From Euryarchaeota archaeon UBA53 (GTDB lineage: Archaea; Thermoplasmatota; Poseidoniia; Poseidoniales; Poseidoniaceae), in assembly GCA_002507425.1 (NCBI GenBank), contig DAZU01000038.1:10094-31649 (forward strand): a stretch of DNA of 21,556 nucleotides. The letters run 5' to 3'. Both the position numbers and the translations under genes were made by a program. Numbering within the stretch: the stretch's first letter is position 1; every line of letters begins with the position of its first letter. Positions 1 to 7,809 of the stretch are shown in pieces. The notes beneath the pieces were generated by a model. That model made no database searches, was not told the origin of the DNA, and saw only the letters and a list, made by a program, of their open reading frames with translations.

Positions 1-2736
1 GATTGGGTAAGAGGTGGAGTTGATCTTTCAATAAGTGGTTCAATATTCTTTGAGAATTCGGCTCTCTCACCTAGGTCTGGAGAATTTGATTTACGAGTTC
101 TAGGGCAGAACGTAACTTACGACGGGGACCCCATTGGCGAGCCGTTTATACTGCACACCGAACCTAATCCCGCATTTGGTCAGTATAATATGACATTCAA
201 ATCACCAGTAGAGTCTACACCAGGTGGAATGGTATTGTATGTCGAGGCAGTAGCCCTTCCAAATGGATCTAGTTATCTTAATCCTGGATACAACACAATT
301 AAGTTAATTTTTGACGGAAATGCTCCCCTTGTATTATCTGCAACTCCCGAGATTGGAAGTGAAATGCAAAAGGGTCCTCCTTCTCCGGGTGGACAAGCAA
401 TTGAAATTGTGATTCAAGATTCTGTGGATCCACCTCAAACAATCGATTTGCATTATTGGATTGGTTGTGAGCCCGGCGAAGATGAAAAATGTGATGATTC
501 AAATTTCAATGGACTACCTGATCCGATTGAATATAGATCAAAAACTCTCACAACCCCCGAAATAATTGCAGGCGGTTTGAATATCTTCAATGGTCTAATA
601 GATGATTCAATGTTAGTACACGGAGACAAAGTCGCATTTTATGTCACTGGACAGGATGGTCAAGGAAACGTCATTGCAATGGGAGGCTCCCCTGTTTGTG
701 ATATTGAAAACAACCAATATTGCGGAGATCGGCCGGGTGATGTTCCACCAATTTGGGAAAATTCTCTTTCATGGTATAAGATTCGAGAGGAGTTTGAACC
801 AACCCTTGATATTGAAAATTCAACAATCTTGGGTCATGACGACAGGGAACCCTTGCATCCCGGAATTTCATACACTGCCAACTTGATGGTCGTTGACATT
901 AATGGTTGGTGGGATGTTAGGCACATTCAATTAGCATTAGGTGGAGAATTCGAAGATTCTGAAACTTCAATCTATGCACATATATCAATGTCCAGTGAAG
1001 GAGATCCAGTACTGCAAATGGAGAGTGGTGGCACAGGCTTAGCAGTCTCCAATCTATATTCCAAAATTGACCTAAATCCTGAAAATAACTCTCGTATGAT
1101 GGTTTCAATTAAGTTTCAATTAACATGGAGTTTCCCTGAAATTTGGGACACTAACGGGGCATCTCATTTCATTCCTAAGGTTCGGATTGAAGACAAACCA
1201 TGTGGGATTGAAGAAATTCTTCCATGCAACATTCACAAGGCTGGTTTAGGAAATGATCTTTGGAGTTTGGATAATGACTTGAGATTTGATACACAATCAG
1301 GCCATATACTAGCAATAGAATTGAGAGATGGCACTAATCATTACAATCCTGAGTTTGATGAGACACTAATTGGGGCTGGACAGGCATTAAGATTTAGTGG
1401 AAGAGTAATGTTCTCTGAGGATGATATACCCGCACCAGCTGGTGCATTTACTGTTCTGATAGGTGACTACGAACATGAGTGGACAACAACTAGTCGAGAA
1501 GGTGGTTATTTCGCCATTGATATGTTAATACCTGATGTTAGAAGTGGACACTTAGACTTGCGTGCAAAGCTTTCGGATTTACCAGGTTTGGCGGAAGATG
1601 AGTCTGAAATTACACCAAGATTAAGGTTGGCTGTTGACAGTGAACGGCCTACAATCCATGCCATAAATCTTAACGGAATTGTACCTACTGAAAGCATTCC
1701 AATTAGTTCAGCTGATAATTTGAAAGTTATGCTAGAAAGTAGAGATGACCAAGGATTTGACATTAAAAATCCAGCAGTATTACACTACATTGTCAGGGCT
1801 GGTGATGCTGAAATTAGTCGTGGCACAACACCTCTTCCTGAGACAATTGGATTCGAGAATGAAAATAGAATAATTTGGAGTGGAGATATCGATTTGACTG
1901 ATGGAGGTGCAACCTTACTTCTGCCATCTTACAGCATCGATGTTTGGGTCACGGGATCAGATGCATCAGGGAACCCATATGATGGCTTTGAAAATACAAT
2001 TCTTTACCCACTAGCCTCCTGGTCATTTGCGCTTACTGGACCAGATGTTAGTCTGAGATCAGCTGAAACGTTTTGGGAGTGGTCAAATCCATCCCCTGAA
2101 CCTAAAGAGATAGTGACATTGGAAATCGACTCTATTAACAACGGAGATTCTGGTAATTTGACATTCTTGCTGCAGAGGTTGAATAGTGAAAATAACTGGG
2201 AAACAGTCTCACAGTCAGACATGGAGTTGACCAGTCAACAAAGATTTACTATTAAACTAGAAACAAGTATTACCCAAAATGTAGGTGACACTCTAGAATA
2301 TAGGGTTCTAGTAATAGATTCAGGCGTGGAAAAGGAGAGATTCTCACTTACACCGTTGTTTGTTACAGAAGAGGTGGACAGAGATGGTGCTGCTCTTGCA
2401 AATCAGGTTGCAGACTCAAAATTGTCTGTTGTAATGTATCTTATTGCACTTCTAGCAATATCCTATGCCGTTTGGACTATGGTTCAGATTCGCAGAATTA
2501 GAAGAGAACCAGAGGGTGATGAGAATGATCACACAGTTGAGGTTGAGGATGAAATGGTAGAAAAAATAGTTCCTGCTATTGATGATTTAGGAACCACGAA
2601 TGTCCCTCTACAAAGCAATGTAAGTAATGTCCCTCCTCTGCCACCAACCGGTCTTCCTGAAGGTTGGACAATGGAGCAATGGAACCATTATGGAGAGCAG
2701 TACGTACAGAGTTTGTCCAATTCGCAGAATAACTAG
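1..2736 (+). CDS. Large secreted surface protein with C-terminal membrane anchor (5' end outside window)
   Basis: The frame is open from base 1, so the start and any signal peptide lie to the left; 911 residues are visible. Nearly all of it is extracellular in character: beta-rich, acidic and rich in Asn, Ser and Gly, with scattered Cys (for example a CEPGEDEKC loop) that could form disulfides. A region around residues 460-530 (FSGRVMF...GGYFAIDM) looks like a carboxypeptidase-regulatory or transthyretin-like beta-sandwich. One hydrophobic segment at about 808-830 is followed by arginines (RRIRRE), which gives an outside-to-inside anchor. The 81-residue cytoplasmic tail is acidic, then Pro-rich, and ends in a Trp/Tyr motif (GLPEGWTMEQWNHYGEQY). 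No catalytic motif was recognised. By inference it is a cell-envelope or adhesin-like protein. The small helical gene that follows starts 19 bases after its stop and is probably co-transcribed. Confidence 0.85.
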   Translation, partial: DWVRGGVDLSISGSIFFENSALSPRSGEFDLRVLGQNVTYDGDPIGEPFILHTEPNPAFGQYNMTFKSPVESTPGGMVLYVEAVALPNGSSYLNPGYNTIKLIFDGNAPLVLSATPEIGSEMQKGPPSPGGQAIEIVIQDSVDPPQTIDLHYWIGCEPGEDEKCDDSNFNGLPDPIEYRSKTLTTPEIIAGGLNIFNGLIDDSMLVHGDKVAFYVTGQDGQGNVIAMGGSPVCDIENNQYCGDRPGDVPPIWENSLSWYKIREEFEPTLDIENSTILGHDDREPLHPGISYTANLMVVDINGWWDVRHIQLALGGEFEDSETSIYAHISMSSEGDPVLQMESGGTGLAVSNLYSKIDLNPENNSRMMVSIKFQLTWSFPEIWDTNGASHFIPKVRIEDKPCGIEEILPCNIHKAGLGNDLWSLDNDLRFDTQSGHILAIELRDGTNHYNPEFDETLIGAGQALRFSGRVMFSEDDIPAPAGAFTVLIGDYEHEWTTTSREGGYFAIDMLIPDVRSGHLDLRAKLSDLPGLAEDESEITPRLRLAVDSERPTIHAINLNGIVPTESIPISSADNLKVMLESRDDQGFDIKNPAVLHYIVRAGDAEISRGTTPLPETIGFENENRIIWSGDIDLTDGGATLLLPSYSIDVWVTGSDASGNPYDGFENTILYPLASWSFALTGPDVSLRSAETFWEWSNPSPEPKEIVTLEIDSINNGDSGNLTFLLQRLNSENNWETVSQSDMELTSQQRFTIKLETSITQNVGDTLEYRVLVIDSGVEKERFSLTPLFVTEEVDRDGAALANQVADSKLSVVMYLIALLAISYAVWTMVQIRRIRREPEGDENDHTVEVEDEMVEKIVPAIDDLGTTNVPLQSNVSNVPPLPPTGLPEGWTMEQWNHYGEQYVQSLSNSQNN

Positions 2737-2755
2737 ACTTGAATGAGGTTTCAGT

Positions 2756-3178
2756 ATGGCCGGGGCAGACTCAATGGTCACATTACAAGAGAGACTTGTT
2801 AATCTCATAAACCAATTGAATATGCCAATCATTGAAACTAGCATGGTTATTTCAAGATGGACAAACCGACTTCTAAAGGAACTACTAAAGCACACTCAGC
2901 AAATACCAGAGAACCTTCGTAATCAGTGGCCTATTGAGATGGAACCTAAACAAAGCGAATCCTCATTTGATTTGGAAAAAGCCCTCGCAATGGTCGATAG
3001 AGATAGAATAGACATACTTGATACCCTTATACGAGTAACTCTAGAGGAAGAACAAATGTTAGTTAGTGATGCTTTGGGAGTGATGAGATCATGGGAACAT
3101 CTTCTGAGGACTCAGCTGTCACAGGCTTCAGGGCCTGGTCAACTGTTCTCACCAACACTAATTCCAGACGATTTTTAG
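2756..3178 (+). CDS. Small all-helical protein of unknown function
   Basis: A 140-residue protein with no recognisable family. It starts at an ATG with a good Shine-Dalgarno sequence (GAGGT, 2745-2749) six bases upstream. The predicted content is almost entirely amphipathic helix (LQERLVNLINQLN, ALAMVDRDRIDILDTLI), with no signal peptide, TM segment or Cys, so it is probably cytoplasmic. It sits between a surface protein (19 bases before) and a lipoprotein protease (8 bases after). The Shine-Dalgarno of the protease overlaps the stop codon here, which suggests translational coupling in one transcript. It could be a cytoplasmic partner for the tail of the upstream surface protein, but that rests only on position. 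Confidence 0.75.
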   Translation: MAGADSMVTLQERLVNLINQLNMPIIETSMVISRWTNRLLKELLKHTQQIPENLRNQWPIEMEPKQSESSFDLEKALAMVDRDRIDILDTLIRVTLEEEQMLVSDALGVMRSWEHLLRTQLSQASGPGQLFSPTLIPDDF

Positions 3179-3182
3179 GTGA
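3177..3182 (+). promoter_or_regulatory. Shine-Dalgarno site that fixes the lipoprotein start
   Basis: AGGTGA lies four bases before the ATG at 3187 and overlaps the stop codon of the upstream gene. It favours 3187 over the in-frame upstream ATG at 3091, which would lie inside the preceding gene and would bury the lipoprotein signal. Confidence 0.65.
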
Positions 3183-3186
3183 CAAT

Positions 3187-3945
3187 ATGCGATTTGGTTT
3201 TACTGTCTTCATAATATTAAGCGCCAGTATATCTGGATGTTTTGGCGATGATGAAATATTTGGTGAGAAAAGAGGAATACCCGGAGGTCTAGCTTTGGCC
3301 TGTCTACAGGATGATAGGTTTGATTCAATGGAATTACATTTTTTGTATGAGCAGGGTTATGATCCAATTGCAATGAATTTAGCTAAAAACAGATTGGAAG
3401 AGGTCTGTGACAAGCCAGGAGGAATTTCAATACGGGCTAAAGAAGTTGAATTTGATAATGGTAATGTTTGGTCAGCAGATGACGTTAGAGAGGCTAGATG
3501 GGATGTTGGCGACGATGCCATGGACTCGAATACACTGCATTGGTATTTCTTGTTCCCTGAGGGCACATACACAGACAATTCAGTGCTAGGGGTTGCAGTC
3601 GACGCATCAACAGTTGCCGTGTTCAAAGATTCAGTTGAGGAATCCGAGGGATTCTTTGGGAGACCGTCGGGTGAAGAAGTTGAACGAGCGGTAACTATTC
3701 ATGAGATGGGACACCTACTAGGACTTGTAAATCTTGTATATCAATCTCCGATTGACCATGAAGACTCAGAACACCCTGGTCACTCAAATAACGAAGATTC
3801 GGTAATGTATTGGGCAATAGAAAGTACTTCTATTGGCAATTTCATAAGCGGCGAAATACCTGATGAATTTGATGCAGATGATAAATCCGATCTAGTCGGA
3901 ATGGCAAGTGGAGATTTGGATTGTAGCAACCAGCTTTGGTCATGA
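3187..3945 (+). CDS. Metzincin-like zinc metalloprotease, predicted lipoprotein
   Basis: A 252-residue protein, probably an extracellular membrane-tethered peptidase. The N-terminus is a lipoprotein signal: MRFG, a hydrophobic run, then the lipobox ISGC with the lipidated Cys at 18. The zinc motif is HEMGHLLGLVN: H172, E173 (general base) and H176, then G179. A Met-turn-like SVMYW follows, with Met at 207. In metzincins the third ligand is His or Asp in HExxHxxGxxH/D. Here that position is Asn182. Several His lie between the motif and the Met-turn (DHED at 191, EHPGHS at 196 and 199) and could complete the site. The start at 3187 is chosen from the Shine-Dalgarno and the signal peptide. Its 3' end overlaps the convergent gene by 6 bases. 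The class of enzyme is clear, but the exact peptidase family is not assigned. Confidence 0.75.
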   Translation: MRFGFTVFIILSASISGCFGDDEIFGEKRGIPGGLALACLQDDRFDSMELHFLYEQGYDPIAMNLAKNRLEEVCDKPGGISIRAKEVEFDNGNVWSADDVREARWDVGDDAMDSNTLHWYFLFPEGTYTDNSVLGVAVDASTVAVFKDSVEESEGFFGRPSGEEVERAVTIHEMGHLLGLVNLVYQSPIDHEDSEHPGHSNNEDSVMYWAIESTSIGNFISGEIPDEFDADDKSDLVGMASGDLDCSNQLWS

Positions 3946-4269
3946 GGTTTCTGAAACTATTATACTAGCGTCACGCCAAGCGTCAAATACGGACCAAATA
4001 TACAATAACAGCCACAATACAAGTGTAAAAGCCAGAGGTATTTGCAGGAAGAACCAATCAAATCCTCTTTTGTGATTTCTGTTAAAGTGTTGACCAAGAT
4101 ATAGAAACGGGACTAATGAAAGCGCAATTGCAATAATTGGTCGAAAAGCCCCCCATATACCAACTCCGGCAGTTATCTCTTCCCAAATAGTCTTACTGAG
4201 GGCGATTGAATCAACAGAGTCTTCACGTTTGGGAACGACGACTTCCAATTCTAGATCATCATCCTCCAT
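3940..4269 (-). CDS. Small membrane protein with two transmembrane segments
   Basis: A 109-residue protein when started at the ATG at 4269. A TTG at 4323 would add 18 charged residues and cannot be excluded. An acidic N-terminal stretch (MEDDDLELEVVV) precedes two hydrophobic segments, roughly residues 34-60 and 73-99. The second ends in YIWSVFDAWRDA, reminiscent of TM2-domain-like small membrane proteins, though the match is too short to name a family. Both termini are probably on the same side. It is divergent from the Pcp-Nudix gene with 75 bases between starts, and convergent with the metalloprotease, with the two stops overlapping. Function unknown. Confidence 0.65.
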   Translation of the reverse strand: MEDDDLELEVVVPKREDSVDSIALSKTIWEEITAGVGIWGAFRPIIAIALSLVPFLYLGQHFNRNHKRGFDWFFLQIPLAFTLVLWLLLYIWSVFDAWRDASIIVSETS

Positions 4270-4334
4270 ACTAATGCCTAGAAATTCATCCTTGTCAATG
4301 TGACGACGAAAATGCTCTTGCAAGATGAGTTTTT

Positions 4335-4340
4335 GAGTGG
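4335..4340 (+). promoter_or_regulatory. Likely ribosome binding site of the Pcp-Nudix gene
   Basis: GAGTGG ends four bases before the ATG at 4345. It supports this start over the upstream in-frame ATGs at 4300 and 4312. The protein from 4345 begins MGGRVLVTGFEPFGN, the usual N-terminus of pyroglutamyl peptidases. Confidence 0.5.
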
Positions 4341-4344
4341 CATC

Positions 4345-5271
4345 ATGGGGGGGCGTGTCTTAGTTACCGGGTTCGAACCTTTTGGTAATCATATTGAGAA
4401 TATTTCACAATTAGTTGCAGCTTCATTGGATGGTGAAGAAATCCGAGGGCATACAATAGAGTCGTTGATTCTCAAGGTAAATCAAGATGGTGCTAAGACA
4501 GTTTCAAAACTACTGCAAACCAAAAATTACGCTGCCATTGTACACATAGGTCTCGCAGAAAGTGCAAAATTTCCCCGCATCGAACTCCTAGCAAGGGACT
4601 TACTTGACTTTTCTATTCCAGACAATAGTGGCCGTTTTGTCAAAAATCAAACAATTAGTGGAAATGGAGATAGAGAATCAACTATTTTTATTCAGGATTG
4701 GGATGTAAAAAACATGATTGACAAACCTGAAATTAGTTATGACGCAGGTAGTTTCATTTGCAACGAAACTCTCTATAACACTCTTGGGGTTATATCAAAG
4801 GAGACTCCTTGTGTATTCTTACACCTCCCAAAAGTTCAGGACGATGCAAGAGGATTCACAATTCAGTGCATCGATAGGATGTTGAGGCCAAGATGTGTCG
4901 ATGTGGGGGCTGGTGCAATAATAAGTAACAGGAAATTTTTAGCTGCACGTAGGTCCAAAAATGAAAAACACGCTGGCTGGTGGGAATTCCCAGGTGGTAA
5001 ATTTGAGGAAGGTGAGGATGCTAATCAATGTCTTATAAGAGAGATATTTGAAGAGTTAGAACTAGTTGTAAGGACTGGTGAAAAGATAGGTAATTGGATT
5101 TATGACCACGGGGATATTGTTGTTAGGTTACACGTAGTTGAGTGCTTCATCGAGAGTGGAGATATCAAATTGCATGTTCATGACAAAATACACTGGTGTG
5201 AAGGCCCAGACGAGGTCGATTGGCTGGGACCAGATAGAGAGATTGCGGAAGCGATTAGTGCCAAACTCTAG
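4345..5271 (+). CDS. Fusion of pyroglutamyl peptidase I (C15) and a MutT-type Nudix hydrolase
   Basis: A 308-residue two-domain protein. Residues 1-182 are a pyrrolidone-carboxylate peptidase, which removes N-terminal pyroglutamate from peptides: VTGFEPFGN near the N-terminus, Glu80 in PRIELLAR, IPDNSG after it, the nucleophile Cys139 in SFICNETLY and His160 in FLHLPK. These fit the E-C-H triad of family C15. Residues 185-308 are a Nudix domain of the MutT/CTP-pyrophosphohydrolase kind: ARRS, WWEFPGGK, then the Nudix box from Gly218 with Glu224, REIFEE (R232, E233, E236, E237) and the ending IAEAISAKL. The Gly near the end of the Nudix box is Glu239. There is no frameshift or stop at the junction, so this is a true fusion. 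The 3' end overlaps the convergent UPF0201 gene by 17 bases. Both active sites look intact, and the Nudix substrate (oxidised nucleotide or other) is uncertain. Confidence 0.85.
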   Translation: MGGRVLVTGFEPFGNHIENISQLVAASLDGEEIRGHTIESLILKVNQDGAKTVSKLLQTKNYAAIVHIGLAESAKFPRIELLARDLLDFSIPDNSGRFVKNQTISGNGDRESTIFIQDWDVKNMIDKPEISYDAGSFICNETLYNTLGVISKETPCVFLHLPKVQDDARGFTIQCIDRMLRPRCVDVGAGAIISNRKFLAARRSKNEKHAGWWEFPGGKFEEGEDANQCLIREIFEELELVVRTGEKIGNWIYDHGDIVVRLHVVECFIESGDIKLHVHDKIHWCEGPDEVDWLGPDREIAEAISAKL

Positions 5272-5773
5272 GTTCTCCTGATGAGTCCATAGAAAGGTCG
5301 TCTCGAATTTTCCTTGGAATGTAATCACGCCCTTCATGCCAAGTTGCTGCTTCTAACCAATCTCCCAATCCTTCTCCATTAATTTCTATTGTAATTACCC
5401 CGCCTAATGGTTCAGTGTCCTCTATCACAAACGCAACCTTGCTAGCTAGAGCTGCTTGCCTCGATATATTGAATACGGTTCCTGTGGCGTCTAAATTAAG
5501 TGACATACAGTCTAGCGCTGTGTCGAGTATTTTTTGATTATACAATTTGAGTAAAAAAGTGTCCAATGCTACATTTTCACATACGAGAATGTGTTTTTTT
5601 GTGGAAGGAAATGTGGGTTCCTGCGGGATTTTGGATTCAAAATCTGGAAATATCTTGTTGATTGCTTCCACTACATAATCGGCTCTGTCAGCACCTGAAA
5701 TAACAGTTGAAATTATTACTGAAAATCCTTCTGTAATTCCGGTGAGAAACAGTCGGGCCATATACCCTGCCAT
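5255..5773 (-). CDS. UPF0201 (DUF54) family protein, predicted RNA-binding
   Basis: A 172-residue protein recognised by two stretches typical of this archaeal family: an N-terminal pattern of a strand followed by AINKIFPD (about residues 37-44), and a central QKILDTA followed by NISRQAALASKVAFVIE and EPLGGVITIEI. Members have a ferredoxin-like fold and are generally taken as RNA-binding, possibly tRNA- or rRNA-related; no reaction is known. The family is usually about 140 residues. Here about 40 residues (GDWLEAATWHEGRDYIPRKI onwards) follow the final strand. The start could be Met1 (5773) or Met5 (5761). It overlaps the convergent Pcp-Nudix gene by 17 bases and is divergent from the glycosyltransferase. 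Confidence 0.75.
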   Translation of the reverse strand: MAGYMARLFLTGITEGFSVIISTVISGADRADYVVEAINKIFPDFESKIPQEPTFPSTKKHILVCENVALDTFLLKLYNQKILDTALDCMSLNLDATGTVFNISRQAALASKVAFVIEDTEPLGGVITIEINGEGLGDWLEAATWHEGRDYIPRKIRDDLSMDSSGEPRVWH

Positions 5774-5835
5774 AACTAAGTATCAAATGAACTTGAAGGC
5801 GAAACTTGACATGTAAGATGAAAAGAGATAGTTGC

Positions 5836-6810
5836 ATGGAGATTAGGGTATGTGCGGTCATACCTGTGCTCAACGAAGAAAAATACATCGAGAAATGTAT
5901 TGAAAGTGTTCTCTCACAAACGGTTAGTGTAGATGTAATCGTTCTAGATGGTGGCTCTACTGATGGTACACTATCAATTTTGGACCAGTTTGGAGATTCC
6001 ATAATGGTAGTAAACAACCCGGGAAAGAGAGTTGCACAAGCAAGAAACTTAGCCCTAGAATTAATTGATGACTCCATTACTCACTGCTTGGAATTGATCG
6101 GCCATTGCTACATAGAAAATGATCACGTCGAAAAACGGGTGAACGATTTACTTGAAATAGAGAAAAATCTAGGAACGAAACTCGGAGCAATTGGTTGTAT
6201 AACAAGACCTGCGGGAGAGACCAAGGGTGTAGAAAGTTGGATAGAATCAGCCTTGTCATCTCCTATTGGATCGGGAGGAGGCCAGTTTCACAACTTCAAG
6301 GGGAAACATGAAACAAAAGTTCCTGCTTTCTGCCTACATAATGTAGAAGCTTTAAGATCGGTAGATGGGTGGGATAACAGGTTTATCACAAGTCAGGATA
6401 GTGACCTTTCAATGCGTTTGTTAGCTAACGGTTGGGAACTATGGAGATCAGATGTTTCTTCTGTGTATATGCACAAAAGAACAACCTTGGCCAATTGGTG
6501 GAAGATGAGCCATAGGTATGGTTTTTGGAGAACTAAGGTTGTATTGCGACACCCAAACAGATTCGATGTTAGAGAAATTCTTCCGTTGATTGGAATAGGA
6601 CTTGTTTTTTTGTTACCTTACTGGTGGTTGGCTCCATCAGCATATTTACTAACATTGATCACCACCGGTTTTATTTACAAAAATAAGAAATCCAATTTTT
6701 GGGCAATACTAGGAATACCCCTTTGTTTGATTATATTACACACTGCATTTACATTAGGTTTAATCGATGGCTTGATTAGAAATGGTCGCCCTTCATCAGA
6801 TAGGAAATGA
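5836..6810 (+). CDS. Family 2 glycosyltransferase, ExoA-like, with C-terminal membrane segments
   Basis: A 324-residue GT-A fold enzyme that probably adds a sugar to a lipid-linked or surface glycan on the cytoplasmic face. It has CAVIPVLNEEKYIEKCIESVL at the N-terminus, the nucleotide-sugar motif LDGGSTDGT (about 37-45), NNPGKRVAQARNLAL, GSGGGQFHNF, the acceptor-side SQDSDLSMRL (about 186-195) and a late RYGFWRTK resembling the Q/RxxRW region. The ExoA-type order of these motifs is clear. Two or three hydrophobic segments end the protein (about 247-281 and 288-314). The stretch that normally holds the metal-binding Asp (DGH/DAH/DxD) reads ELIGH (86-90). The ATG at 5836 fits the family N-terminus best; 5806 and 5818 are in-frame alternatives. 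Neighbours suggest envelope glycan work, possibly glycosylation of the local surface proteins. Confidence 0.85.
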   Translation: MEIRVCAVIPVLNEEKYIEKCIESVLSQTVSVDVIVLDGGSTDGTLSILDQFGDSIMVVNNPGKRVAQARNLALELIDDSITHCLELIGHCYIENDHVEKRVNDLLEIEKNLGTKLGAIGCITRPAGETKGVESWIESALSSPIGSGGGQFHNFKGKHETKVPAFCLHNVEALRSVDGWDNRFITSQDSDLSMRLLANGWELWRSDVSSVYMHKRTTLANWWKMSHRYGFWRTKVVLRHPNRFDVREILPLIGIGLVFLLPYWWLAPSAYLLTLITTGFIYKNKKSNFWAILGIPLCLIILHTAFTLGLIDGLIRNGRPSSDRK

Positions 6811-6851
6811 TTTACAAACCTTCATTGACAGAATGCGTATGGGGTAATTAG

Positions 6852-7772
6852 ATGGCACGACAATTTACATCAGTAGTGCTACTGTTAACACCTGTCTTAA
6901 TTCTTAATTCTTTGAGGTTATTTGTTACACCGCTCGATGATATGATGGCGTTATCTACTAACCTTACAATAGGATTAAATTTGGCTAGTTTGGCAATTGG
7001 CATTTTGCTTTACAGAAAAAGTAGAGTCGTCAGAGACCATGAATGGCAAAGAAGTAAAGCAATAAAATCAGTTGAAGGCCACTTTAAGGCAGAAAAGAAA
7101 GGTGTCTGGACTAAAGATCTAGAGATGGATACCAGCCTCTCTGTCGAAGGGCAGGCCAATCTCAAAGGAGAGGTAGGTGGGATAATAGGTATAGGAAATC
7201 CGTTGGTGTCTAAAGAGATTGATACTGAGGTAGACGTTGAAATGTTAATTGATACCGCACACGTTAGACGAGCGCAAGCCAGAGTGTCAGGTGATGAGCA
7301 GTTCGATGATGGGACTGTTAATTCCACAATTGGAGCAGTTAGGAAGAATTCACCAATGGACTCATTTCTAGATTGGATATCATCACTTTTCGGAAAGGAC
7401 ACAAAAGAAAGTAGAGAGCAGGTCAAAAATCAAACATTAAAGGAGAGGAGCCAAGAATCGCCAGTAATAGCTCAAAGGCCTATTGCACCAACACAACCAA
7501 TAAAATCGGAAGCGAAACGACCGCGACCTATGGAGATAATTTCTGTAACAGATTCGGGCATGGAATCTGTTACTATAAACGAGGAAACAAATGAAATTAG
7601 TGAACCTGTGTTAAGAGAAGCAACAATAGAGGAGATGGCATATGGTAAGGCAAAGTCTACATTTCAAGCAAATCAGAGTGGTTTTTCTCCACATCCAACC
7701 TGCAGAGTTTGCCAAACACCAAATCCGGTTGGAGAGAGGTTTTGCTCAAATTGTGGAAGTGACTTAAGCTAA
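6852..7772 (+). CDS. Membrane-anchored protein with C-terminal zinc ribbon
   Basis: A 306-residue protein. Two hydrophobic segments near the N-terminus (about 6-26 and 38-54) form a hairpin anchor. A long, charged, low-complexity and probably disordered linker follows, with a VEGQANLKG repeat-like part. The end is a short zinc ribbon, CRVC...CSNC, with Cys284, Cys287, Cys298 and Cys301. The ribbon should lie in the cytoplasm. A GGGG-containing Shine-Dalgarno-like sequence lies seven bases before the ATG. The gene lies 41 bases after the glycosyltransferase and 37 bases before dnaJ, so the three may be co-transcribed. Such ribbons often bind protein or nucleic acid, but no specific role can be read here. 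Confidence 0.7.
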   Translation: MARQFTSVVLLLTPVLILNSLRLFVTPLDDMMALSTNLTIGLNLASLAIGILLYRKSRVVRDHEWQRSKAIKSVEGHFKAEKKGVWTKDLEMDTSLSVEGQANLKGEVGGIIGIGNPLVSKEIDTEVDVEMLIDTAHVRRAQARVSGDEQFDDGTVNSTIGAVRKNSPMDSFLDWISSLFGKDTKESREQVKNQTLKERSQESPVIAQRPIAPTQPIKSEAKRPRPMEIISVTDSGMESVTINEETNEISEPVLREATIEEMAYGKAKSTFQANQSGFSPHPTCRVCQTPNPVGERFCSNCGSDLS

Positions 7773-7773
7773 A

Positions 7774-7781
7774 TTTTTTAT
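7774..7781 (+). promoter_or_regulatory. AT-rich element upstream of dnaJ: possible TATA box or T-tract terminator
   Basis: The run ATTTTTTA lies about 30 bases before the dnaJ start. That spacing would suit an archaeal TATA box giving a nearly leaderless transcript. It follows the stop of the zinc-ribbon gene directly, so it could equally be a T-rich terminator. No separate BRE was recognised. Confidence 0.3.
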
Positions 7782-7809
7782 GAAACGTATGAAAATATGA
7801 AGTGATAAA

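Noticed and set aside
3091..3186. A longer N-terminus for the metalloprotease starting inside the preceding gene.
   Set aside because: It would place 32 hydrophilic residues before a perfect lipoprotein signal; a Shine-Dalgarno sits before the ATG at 3187.
5255..5271. The two identical 17-base convergent overlaps as a shared regulatory repeat with 17011-17027.
   Set aside because: Only the length is the same; the sequences differ, so this is coincidence on top of general compaction.
7010..7426. A 138-residue minus-strand frame.
   Set aside because: It is the Ser/Pro/Thr-rich shadow of the zinc-ribbon membrane gene, without a ribosome site or recognisable domain.
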